From contig NZ_JARBUT010000014.1 of NCBI RefSeq assembly GCF_028882275.1, forward strand, positions 107,590 through 171,589: DNA of 64,000 nucleotides, given 5' to 3'. This DNA comes from Nocardiopsis sp. N85 (GTDB lineage Bacteria > Actinomycetota > Actinomycetes > Streptosporangiales > Streptosporangiaceae). How positions within the stretch are numbered: position 1 is the first letter of the stretch; the number at the start of each line of letters is the position of its first letter. The position numbers were made by a program, and so were the translations under genes. Positions 34,228 through 43,081 of this stretch are shown here, piece after piece. The notes beneath the pieces are model-generated. The model searched no databases. It was not told where the DNA came from and saw only the letters and a program-made list of their open reading frames with translations.

Positions 34228-36363
34228 TCAGGACCAGGACCGTCCCCGCGCCGGTCGGCGCGGTGCCAGTCCCGTTCGGTGGGCCGCGAACGCGTGCGCG
34301 TCCGCGGCCAGTCCCACCGCGCGGCCGACCGAACGGGGGCCGTGCCCCACGTCGCGTTCGTAGCGCAGCAGGGCCGGTGGCCGCCCCTCCTCGGCCCGCG
34401 CCGCCGCCAGCAGCGCCGCGCACATCTTGCGCGGGTGGGCGGCGTCGGTACGGGTGTCCCCGTCGAACCCGGTGAGCAGCACGCTCGGGAACCGCGGCCC
34501 CGGCGTGCGCACCGCGCTCTCCAACACCCGGTGGTAGGGGGAGTAGGACATCAGGGCGGCGAAGTCGTCGGGATCGGCGACGGTGCCGAACTCGCGGGTC
34601 CACATGCGACCCAGCCCCAGACGTTCGAACCGGGCCATGTCCGCCAACGGCGCCGACGCGATGACCGCCTCGCACAGGTCGGGGCGGGCCGCCGCCGCGG
34701 CCAGCACCAGCAGACCTCCGGCCGAACCCCCCGACAGGCACAACCCCGACCGGACGCACAGGTCCGTCGCGACCAGGGCGTCGGCCGCGGCGATCAGATC
34801 CTCCACGGCGCGCGGTTTGCGGCGCCCCGCGCCGGCCAGGTGCCACTCGCGCCCGGCGTCGCCGCCGCCGCGCACGTGCGCCACCGCGTAGCGGCCACCG
34901 GAGGCCAACCAGGCCAGGACGGTCGCGCTGAACCCGAACCGGCGCGGGCGGCCGAACCCGCCGTAGGCGTGCAACAGGGTGGGGACCGGCGTGTCCGAGG
35001 CGGTGCCGTGCGCGGTGAGGACGGTGACGGGGACCCGGGTGCCGTCGGCCGACCGGCACCACAGCACGGTGCGCTCCACCTCGGGCGCCTCCGGCGGCGC
35101 GGCGCCCCCCGGGGGCCAGGGCAGCGGGCGCGCCGAACCCGGGGCCAGGCACAGGATCCGCTGCTGGGCGGTGACGTCGGCGTACCCCAGGTGCACCGTT
35201 CCGTCGGGGGCCGCGACCGGCCCGCTCACCATGCCCTCGCCGGGCAGGTCGAGATCGCGCAGCGGCGCCCCGGTGCGGGCGTCGTGCACGGTGGCGGTGT
35301 CGATCCCCAGCCGGGTGCGCACGACCAGCAGTTCGGGCGCGTCGGCGGTCCCGCAGGGGGTGAAGGCGTCCAGGGTCGCCCCGGCCTCCTGCGGAACGAC
35401 CTCGCGCCAGCCCGCCGGCCCGGGATCGGCGGGGTCCACGGCGCAGATCCGCCGCCAGGGGGCGTCCACGGTGGTGCGCAGGTACAGGAGCCCGTCGGGG
35501 CCCAGGGCCGCCTCGGTCTCGGCCTCCACGTCCACCTGGACCGGGCGGAAGACGGGCCGTTCGAGCGGGCCCTCGCCCAGGTCGGCCAACCACAGGTCGG
35601 TGCGGTGCCCGGTGCCGTGGCTCTCGGTGAACAACAGGAGCCGACCCCCGAGGACGCGCACGCCCGGCACGGTACCGGGACCGGAGCAGGCGCGGACGAA
35701 CGTCTCCGTGCCGTCGGCCACCCGGCGCAGCCACACCCCGCGGGAGCCGTCCCCGTCGTCACGTCGCACGTAGTAGAACGCGGGCGGCCCCTGGGGGGCC
35801 CACGCCACATGGGAGTACCTGACCCCGCGCACCTCGGGGCCGACCGGGCGGCCGTCACCGACGCGCAGCACCCGCAGCACACCCCGTTCCACCCCGCCGG
35901 TGGAGCTCTGCACGGCGACCAGGCGCCCGTCGGGGTCGGGCTCCCAGGCGTCCAGGGTGGTCCGTCCGCTCGGGTCGGCCGCCACCGGGTCGTGGACGAC
36001 CCGGGCCCGGTCGGCGCGCACCCCGTCGGCGGCGGGGGAGTCGAAGGCCACCAGACGCGGGTGCTCGGCCCCGGCGGGGCGGACGGTGGCCATGACCAGA
36101 CCCGGTCGGTGCACCGGCGTCGACCACAGGTCGGTGGCGACGTACCCGCGGATGCGCTCGGCCAGCCGGTCGCGCAGCGGCCACGTGGCGGCCTCGCGGG
36201 CGTGATCGTGGGCCCGTTCCTCCAACCACCGAAGGGTCTCGGGGGAGTCGGCGGACTCCAACCAGCGGTAGGGGTCGGGTACGGGACGGCCGTGCAGGGT
36301 GTCCACGACCGATGAGGATTCGTGGACGAGGGCGACTCCGGGGGCTCGGTTGCGCACCTTCAC
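34228..36363 (-). CDS. S9 prolyl oligopeptidase family serine peptidase
   Basis: About 711 residues: N-terminal beta-propeller (VVDTLHGRPVPDPYRWLESADSPET start is classic) and C-terminal alpha/beta hydrolase with catalytic Ser in LSGGSAGGLLV, Asp in GFDGDTRTDAAHPRKM and His in RDVGHGPRS. Such enzymes cut after proline in peptides of up to about 30 residues and serve as leader peptidases in some lanthipeptide clusters. Start uncertain: GTG 36363 used; TTG 36393 and GTG 36357 are in frame. First gene of the peptide/JmjC unit. Confidence 0.9.
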   Translation of the reverse strand: MKVRNRAPGVALVHESSSVVDTLHGRPVPDPYRWLESADSPETLRWLEERAHDHAREAATWPLRDRLAERIRGYVATDLWSTPVHRPGLVMATVRPAGAEHPRLVAFDSPAADGVRADRARVVHDPVAADPSGRTTLDAWEPDPDGRLVAVQSSTGGVERGVLRVLRVGDGRPVGPEVRGVRYSHVAWAPQGPPAFYYVRRDDGDGSRGVWLRRVADGTETFVRACSGPGTVPGVRVLGGRLLLFTESHGTGHRTDLWLADLGEGPLERPVFRPVQVDVEAETEAALGPDGLLYLRTTVDAPWRRICAVDPADPGPAGWREVVPQEAGATLDAFTPCGTADAPELLVVRTRLGIDTATVHDARTGAPLRDLDLPGEGMVSGPVAAPDGTVHLGYADVTAQQRILCLAPGSARPLPWPPGGAAPPEAPEVERTVLWCRSADGTRVPVTVLTAHGTASDTPVPTLLHAYGGFGRPRRFGFSATVLAWLASGGRYAVAHVRGGGDAGREWHLAGAGRRKPRAVEDLIAAADALVATDLCVRSGLCLSGGSAGGLLVLAAAAARPDLCEAVIASAPLADMARFERLGLGRMWTREFGTVADPDDFAALMSYSPYHRVLESAVRTPGPRFPSVLLTGFDGDTRTDAAHPRKMCAALLAAARAEEGRPPALLRYERDVGHGPRSVGRAVGLAADAHAFAAHRTGLAPRRPARGRSWS

Positions 36364-36817
36364 ATGGTTCGGCCCACCGTGTCGGACGGTCAAGAAAGAA
36401 CCATCTCACCGCTGATCCACACGGACCTTACCCTCAGGTGAGACCCGCAGGCCGTCGCGGTCGTCCCGCGCGGAGCCGGTCGGAGAAGCCGCCCGTCCCG
36501 GGATTCGGTCGCACCCTTTCCGGTCGCCGCTCCACCCCCGTCGCCGCCGAAGGCCGGCTCGCGGCCCACGACCCCGCCCCGTGCGGTGCCCGGGCGAACG
36601 GGGACCGGGGACCCGGGGCCACCGCGTCGACGTTCCCGCCCCGGCCTCGGACGTCCCCTCCTCCGGCCTTCCGGGCACCCCCACGGAAGAGGCGGCGCCC
36701 CGCGGGAGCGGGACGCCGCCGGGGAGAGGGAGCGTCAGGCGGTGGGGTCCGGCCGGAAACGCTGGGAATCCGGTCGGGCACCGCCTCGGGAGTCGACGCT
36801 CCCGGCAACGACCGGGA
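36364..36817. other. Intergenic region upstream of the peptidase gene
   Basis: About 450 bases, no convincing gene. Holds the promoter of the peptidase-peptide-JmjC unit and the terminator of the sugar ATPase. Confidence 0.5.
36691..36720 (-). terminator. Hairpin after the MsiK-type gene
   Basis: GGCGGCGCCCCGC against GCGGGACGCCGCC with a GGGA loop; the single mismatch is G-U in the minus transcript. About 100 bases past the stop at 36818. Confidence 0.5.
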
Positions 36818-38035
<1,218 letters not shown>

Positions 38036-38642
38036 GCTGTGCTCCGCTGCGTCGATTCGGGGGGTGACGGGGATCTCGTGGCCGCAGATCCGGGTCACCC
38101 GCACCGGTTCGCTCTGAAGTTGATCGAACCGGCTTGCTTTTCTGATCATATGAGACAGGAAGTTGATCGAAAAGTCTAGAGTCGAACCCACGTCGATCTG
38201 ATTGCGGTCAGACTGAAACCCGAGGTGCTCGGCTGGCGTGGCGGCCCCAGGTGCGTTAGCCTGTCCGACGGTTCACCACTTCCTTCCCACCGGACACTCG
38301 ACGAGGCCGTCACGACACGGCGGCCGGGTTGAGGCATCCGGTTGAGGAGTCTGGGTAACCTAACGACCAGTCCAGCACTGGACGGACCGGTTGTGCGTCC
38401 CCCACTCGTCCGATCGGACGCTGCATCACGCGCCAGGTGCAGCCGGGATCGGGTGAAGGGCGGAGTACCGCGACCGGGCGGGGGGTTGGACCCGGAAAAG
38501 GCCCGAACATCCAGTAGACAACGGTCTTCCGAGCTCGCCGCCGACGGGACGGAGCCGGTCCGAAGGGTGATTCGGGCCTTTTCCGCGTCCCCCCAATATG
38601 CTGACCGCATCCTCTCAACGCCTGCGGAAAGCGAGACCCCAC
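38036..38642. other. Divergent control region between msiK and lnt
   Basis: About 600 bases without a convincing gene, holding promoters for both directions and the direct repeats listed separately. Confidence 0.5.
38116..38171. promoter_or_regulatory. Direct repeat GAAGTTGATCGAA x2 flanking the msiK promoter
   Basis: Copies at 38116-38128 and 38159-38171, 43 bases apart (about four helical turns). Between them, minus-strand TATGAT (38150-38145) could be the msiK -10 box. Suggests a looped or double-site regulator; identity unknown. Confidence 0.5.
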
Positions 38643-40280
38643 GTGGTCACCGAACACACGGAACGGGGAGGCGCCGGTCCCACCGCGTCCGGAGCGCCAC
38701 AGGCGCCCGTGGCCGCCCGGGACGACGTCCTGCCCCTCGGTCGCCGCTGGGGCCGCCTCGACCTCCTGTGGCGCGTTCTGGCCGCCGCGGGTTCCGGTCT
38801 GGCCCAACTTCTCGCCCTGCCCCCCTACGGGCTGTGGTGGCTGGGCCCGCTGAGCGCCGCCCTCCTCGTCTTCGCCGTCGCCGGCACCCGCGTGCGCCGT
38901 GCCGCCTGGCTCGGCGCCCTGGCCGGGGCCTCCCTCATGGTCCCCCTCGTGCACTGGCAGGACGTGTTCGGCGTCGACGTCTGGCTGCTCATCTCCGCGG
39001 CCGAGACCGTCTACTTCGTGCCCATGGCCATGGGCATCGCCCTGGCCGCGCGCCTGCCCGGATGGCCGGTGTGGACCGCCGCGCTGTGGGTCGCCCAGGA
39101 GGCCGTGCGCGCCCGCTGGCCGCTCGGCGGCTTCCCCTGGGGCAAACTCGCCTTCGCCCAGCCCGACACGCCCTTCGCCGGGTACGCCGCCCTCGGCTCC
39201 TCCGCCCTCGTGACCTTCACCGTGGCCCTGGCCGGCGGGCTGCTGCTGTGGGCCGCCCTGCGCCTCGCATCGCGCGGCCCGCGCCCCGGCGCGCCCACCG
39301 CGGCCCTCGCGCTGGCCGCCTCCGCCGCCGTGGTGGCCTGTGGGACCCTGGCCCCGGGCCTGGGGCGCCCGGCCCAGGGGGAGACCGTCACCCTCGGCAT
39401 GGTGCAGGGCAACGTGCCCAACGTCGGCGAGATGTCCGTCGCCGGCGAACGCATGCAGGTCCTGAACAACCACGCCCGAGGGGTGCACGACCTCGCCGCC
39501 CTCGCCCGCGACGAGGGGACCGCGCTCGACCTGATCGTGCTGCCCGAGAACGCCAGCGACATCGACCCGTTCCGCGACCCCGTCGCCCGCGAGACCATCG
39601 ACGCCGCCGCGGCCGACGCCGGCGTGCCCCTCCTGTGGGGCATGAGTCGCTTCAACGACGACGGCAGCCGCTACGTGTCCAGCGTGGTGTGGGACCCCGA
39701 GACCGGGCCGGGCGAGATGTACGACAAACGCTTCCTGGTGCCCTTCGGCGAGTACATCCCCTACCGCGACTTCTTCACCCGGTTCGTGCGGCGCCTCGAA
39801 CAGGTGAGCTCCGACGCCGTCCCCGGCACCGAACCCGGAGCCCTGGAGATCGGCGGCACCACCCTGGCCGTGGGCATCTGCTTCGACGTGGCGTTCGACG
39901 CCCCGGTGCGCGAATCGGTGGCCGCCGGCGGCGGGATCATCGTCATCCCCACCAACAACGCCAACTACAACTTCACCGGCCAGTCCGACCAGCAACTCGC
40001 CATCACCCGGCTGCGCGCCGTCGAACACGGCCGCCCGGCCGTGGTCGTCTCCACCAGCGGCATCAGCGCCGTCGTGAACCCCGACGGCACCGTCGCGTAC
40101 CGGTCCCCCGAGGCCGAGGCGGACGTCCACATCGCCGAGCTGACCGCCACCGCCGGACCCACCGTCGCCACCCGACTCGGCGCGGCTCCGGAGGCCTTCC
40201 TGGGCGCCCTGGGACTGGCGGCCGTCGTGGCGTCGGTGATCCTCTCCCGGCGGGCCCGCCGGGCGTCCGCCCACGGATGA
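38643..40280 (+). CDS. lnt: Apolipoprotein N-acyltransferase
   Basis: 545 residues: about six to eight N-terminal membrane helices and a C-terminal nitrilase domain with the catalytic set Glu (LPENASD), Lys (YDKRFLVPFGEYIP) and Cys (GICFDVAFD). Transfers an acyl chain to the N-terminal Cys of lipoproteins. GTG 38643 preferred (GGAAAGCGAG upstream) over ATG 38598, which has no ribosome site. Confidence 0.93.
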   Translation: MVTEHTERGGAGPTASGAPQAPVAARDDVLPLGRRWGRLDLLWRVLAAAGSGLAQLLALPPYGLWWLGPLSAALLVFAVAGTRVRRAAWLGALAGASLMVPLVHWQDVFGVDVWLLISAAETVYFVPMAMGIALAARLPGWPVWTAALWVAQEAVRARWPLGGFPWGKLAFAQPDTPFAGYAALGSSALVTFTVALAGGLLLWAALRLASRGPRPGAPTAALALAASAAVVACGTLAPGLGRPAQGETVTLGMVQGNVPNVGEMSVAGERMQVLNNHARGVHDLAALARDEGTALDLIVLPENASDIDPFRDPVARETIDAAAADAGVPLLWGMSRFNDDGSRYVSSVVWDPETGPGEMYDKRFLVPFGEYIPYRDFFTRFVRRLEQVSSDAVPGTEPGALEIGGTTLAVGICFDVAFDAPVRESVAAGGGIIVIPTNNANYNFTGQSDQQLAITRLRAVEHGRPAVVVSTSGISAVVNPDGTVAYRSPEAEADVHIAELTATAGPTVATRLGAAPEAFLGALGLAAVVASVILSRRARRASAHG

Positions 40281-40373
40281 ACGACCCCCCTCGGGGAACC
40301 CTGGAGGACACCGGGGCGTTCTTCCCGATGAGGGGGGCCCGCACCGGCCCGTACGACCCGAGGAAGGTTCCAC

Positions 40374-40904
40374 ATGCCGCTTCTGACAGTGCTCGCGCTC
40401 ATGGCGCTGCCCTTCGTGGAAGTGTGGCTGATGATCGTGGTCGGCGGGTGGATCGGCGTCCCGTGGACGCTGGCGGTCCTGGTCTCCCTGCTGGTGCTGG
40501 GCGTGGCGGTGCTGCGCCGGGCGGGGACCCGGGCCTTCCGCGACGCCGACGAGGCGCTGCGCTCCGGCCAACAGCCGCGCGGTGGCCTGCTGGACCCGCT
40601 CATGCTCATGGCCGGCGGCGTCCTGCTGATCGTCCCGGGCTTCCTCAGCGCCGTGGTGGGCCTGCTCCTGGTCCTTCCCTTCACCCGACCGGTCCTGCGC
40701 TGGGCCTTCGCCGGCTGGGCGCAGCGCCGGATGCGGCGCATGCAGGAACGGATGGAAGGCGAGTTCCTCGCCCAGGGCGGGCGCGTCCCCGGCCAGGGAC
40801 CCGCGGGGGCGTCCGCCCCCGCCGACGGGCCCGGGCCCGCGCCCACCTCGCGCGGCCGGGTCATCCAGGGCCGGTTCGAGCCGGTCCGGGACGACGAGGA
40901 CTGA
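40374..40904 (+). CDS. fxsA: FxsA family membrane protein
   Basis: 176 residues with three to four membrane helices; PFVEVWLMIVVGGWIG at the N-terminus and LLIVPGFLSAVVGLLLVLP are FxsA signatures. Function poorly known; the E. coli protein affects phage F exclusion of T7. C-terminal half is basic then Pro/Gly-rich. About 95 bases after lnt. Confidence 0.9.
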   Translation: MPLLTVLALMALPFVEVWLMIVVGGWIGVPWTLAVLVSLLVLGVAVLRRAGTRAFRDADEALRSGQQPRGGLLDPLMLMAGGVLLIVPGFLSAVVGLLLVLPFTRPVLRWAFAGWAQRRMRRMQERMEGEFLAQGGRVPGQGPAGASAPADGPGPAPTSRGRVIQGRFEPVRDDED

Positions 40905-40935
40905 CGACCCTCCCCTCCCGGTCCGCCGGGAACGA

Positions 40936-40972
40936 CGGGGCCCGCCGAGCGTCCGTCCCTCGGCGGGCCCCG
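40936..40972 (+). terminator. Hairpin after fxsA
   Basis: CGGGGCCCGCCGAG and its exact complement, 14 pairs with a 9-base loop, 31 bases past the stop. Confidence 0.7.
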
Positions 40973-41111
40973 GCACGTCCGCGATCGAAGTGATCGGAAA
41001 CGATCGAAAGCCGCGCGTGGGTGTTGACCCGACCTTGACCCGCGGTGGCCCCGGATCCGGACGCGGGGATGCGAGGATCGCGGACGACGACCGCACCCCA
41101 GGAGGCCGCAC

Positions 41112-41435
41112 GTGAGCACACGGATCCCCGAACCGGTGGCGACGTTCTTCGACCGGGTCAACGCCCACGACGAGGCCGCACTGGACGCCTTCGCCGCCGA
41201 CGCGGTGGTGGACGACTGGGGACGCGAGTTCCTGGGGCGTGAGGAGATCGCGACCTGGAGCGCCACGGAGTTCATCGGCTCCCGGGGCGTGCTGACCGTG
41301 GAATCGGTCGAAGAGACCCCGGACGGCGTCCGGGTCGCGGGGGACTGGCGATCGAACCACGCCAACGGCCCCAGCGCGTTCACCTTCGCCGTCGACGGCG
41401 ACGCCATCACCCGCATGACCATCCGCGAGGGCTGA
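41112..41435 (+). CDS. NTF2-like (SnoaL/DUF4440-type) protein
   Basis: 107 residues with the conical NTF2-like pattern: VATFFDRVNAHDEAALDAFAADAVVDDWGREFLGREEI, then beta strands. A small-molecule binding or isomerase-like fold; no catalytic role can be assigned. GTG start. Confidence 0.75.
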   Translation: MSTRIPEPVATFFDRVNAHDEAALDAFAADAVVDDWGREFLGREEIATWSATEFIGSRGVLTVESVEETPDGVRVAGDWRSNHANGPSAFTFAVDGDAITRMTIREG

Positions 41436-41513
41436 GCGGGGGCCGGTGTGACAAGGGGCGTCCGGAGCGGTAGAACGGCACCGGTCCGAAGACGCGCGAG
41501 GGCGGGAGCACCG

Positions 41514-42062
41514 GTGGAAGAACAGGCGGGGACGGCGACCCTGGAGGAGCACCTTCGCGGGTTCTGGCCGGGACGGGAACCGGAACCCGTCACCTGGACG
41601 GATGGCCCCGTCCTGGAACGGCTTCCGGACTTCGTCACCTACCGGATCGCCCAGCGCGCCCCGGACCGCGGGTGGAACTACGCCACCGTGGGCGCCTCCG
41701 CGCACGGCGGAACGGAGTTCGTCCTCATGGCGCCCTTCGAGACCGACGACCACGCCGAGACCCTCGCCATGGTCGCCCACTTCAACTCCTTCGAGGAGCA
41801 CCGGGTCGACGTCGGCTCGGTCCTGCACCTCGGCCGCCCCTGGACGGGCACCTCCCGCATGGAACACCTGCTGGTCAGCCCGCCCTACCCGTACGGTCCC
41901 CTGCTGGAACAGGCCCCCGGCGGCGTCCGCTACCTGTGGCTGCTGCCCGTCCACGCGAGTGAGGCCGAGGTGATCCTCACCGAGGGTCCGGAGGTCTTCG
42001 AGGAGCTCCTGGAGGCCGAGGGCATCGACATCCTCGCCATCGACCGCCCACCCGTCGTCTGA
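41514..42062 (+). CDS. Suppressor-of-fused (SUFU) domain protein
   Basis: 182 residues matching bacterial SUFU-domain proteins (GPVLERLPDFVTYRI, GGTEFVLMAPFETDD, HVG-type core LLVSPPYPYGPLLEQ, YLWLLPVHASEAEVI). Such proteins are often immunity proteins in toxin systems, but no toxin is adjacent. Start GTG 41514 preferred; the in-frame extension to 41448 is Arg-rich and atypical. Confidence 0.8.
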   Translation: MEEQAGTATLEEHLRGFWPGREPEPVTWTDGPVLERLPDFVTYRIAQRAPDRGWNYATVGASAHGGTEFVLMAPFETDDHAETLAMVAHFNSFEEHRVDVGSVLHLGRPWTGTSRMEHLLVSPPYPYGPLLEQAPGGVRYLWLLPVHASEAEVILTEGPEVFEELLEAEGIDILAIDRPPVV

Positions 42063-42528
42063 CCCACGACCCCCGACCGGCCCCGCGGACCCCGGGGCAC
42101 GGTCACGGGGATCTTCTCCGGTCGCCCCTCGGACGCGTTCCAAAAGAACGAGGACGAATCCGTGAACCACTCCCGGGGGAGGACCCGTCGGACCGGAGCG
42201 CTGCTCGGGGAGCGGGTCGAGGAGTCCCCGGCCCGGGGGAGGTCGGACACGCCCTCGCCCCGGGGCGGGCCGTCCACGATCGGCGCACGGGGCTCGGCCT
42301 GTCCCGGTCCGAACCGGCCCGCCGCGCCGACACGAACCGGCCCGGCCCGGCCCCAGGTCTCCGACATCGAGGGCGGCGACTCCGTCCCGACGATCCCCCC
42401 GCCCACCCGCCCACCCGGTCGCCCCGGGCGCTGGACGCGTCGCCGACGATCGACCTGGACGGCGACGTGTCCACCCTCCGCTCCACCCCGCACGAGAGCC
42501 GGGCGGGCGCTCCGCCGCAGGAGAGGGC
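42063..42528. other. Gene-free stretch
   Basis: About 465 bases between the SUFU and deaminase stops. The open frames here are Pro/Arg-rich GC artefacts. I see no RNA gene or clear terminator. Confidence 0.45.
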
Positions 42529-43005
42529 TCAGACGCGGCCGTGGGCACGGGCCTGGAGGGCGCGCACGGCTTCGGCCGGCTCCGGGACCGGGCCCTCCAC
42601 CGGCACGTCCGGGACGATGTCGTTGATCGGCAGCGACCGCACCGGGCCGGGCGGCACGCCCCACGCGCGCAGCCACTCGGTGAGCTGCGCCGAGGAACTC
42701 GCGTACACGATCCGCCCCAGCCCGGCCCACCCGTGCGCCGCCGCGCACATGGGGCAGTGCTCGCCGGAGGTGTACACCGTCGCCGCCGCCCGCTCCTCCG
42801 GCGGCAGGTGGGCGGACGCCCACCGCGCGATCGCCAACTCCGGATGCCGGGTCCCGTCGCCGTCGGAGACGCGGTTGTGGTCCTCGAACAGCACCTCGCC
42901 GCCCGCCGTCACCAACACCGAACCGAACGGCTCGTCACCCGCCTCCAACGCCTCGGCGGCCAGTTCCACCGCCCGGCGCAGGTACCTCAGATCGTTCTCG
43001 TCCAC
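42529..43005 (-). CDS. Nucleoside/guanine deaminase-like enzyme
   Basis: 158 residues of the zinc CDA fold. The zinc ligands appear as HPE (TRHPELAIAR) and CPMC (SGEHCPMCAAAH); HPE replaces the commoner HAE. Likely converts guanine or a nucleoside by hydrolytic deamination. Start GTG 43005 has a strong GGAGGA site. Confidence 0.85.
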   Translation of the reverse strand: MDENDLRYLRRAVELAAEALEAGDEPFGSVLVTAGGEVLFEDHNRVSDGDGTRHPELAIARWASAHLPPEERAAATVYTSGEHCPMCAAAHGWAGLGRIVYASSSAQLTEWLRAWGVPPGPVRSLPINDIVPDVPVEGPVPEPAEAVRALQARAHGRV

Positions 43006-43041
43006 CGTGTCCTCCTTCGTCTCCACGACCGTGCACACGGC

Positions 43042-43075
43042 ACGGCCGCGCCACCCGCGAGGGCGGTGCGGCCGT
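43042..43075 (-). terminator. Hairpin after the P-type ATPase
   Basis: ACGGCCGC / GCGGCCGT outer stem with a further inner stem using G-U pairs in the minus transcript, just past the ATPase stop. Confidence 0.5.
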
Positions 43076-43081
43076 CGCCCG

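Noticed and set aside
36365..36393. TTGACC at the upstream end of the peptidase frame as a -35 box
   Set aside because: No acceptable -10 box at the right distance; left as an uncertain start region.
38310..42548. 1400-codon minus-strand open frame
   Set aside because: Runs antisense through lnt, fxsA and following genes; low-complexity Gly/Arg composition, no family motifs.
42162..42626. 154-codon plus-strand frame in the gap after the SUFU gene
   Set aside because: Pro/Arg-rich, no ribosome site, overlaps the deaminase gene on the other strand.
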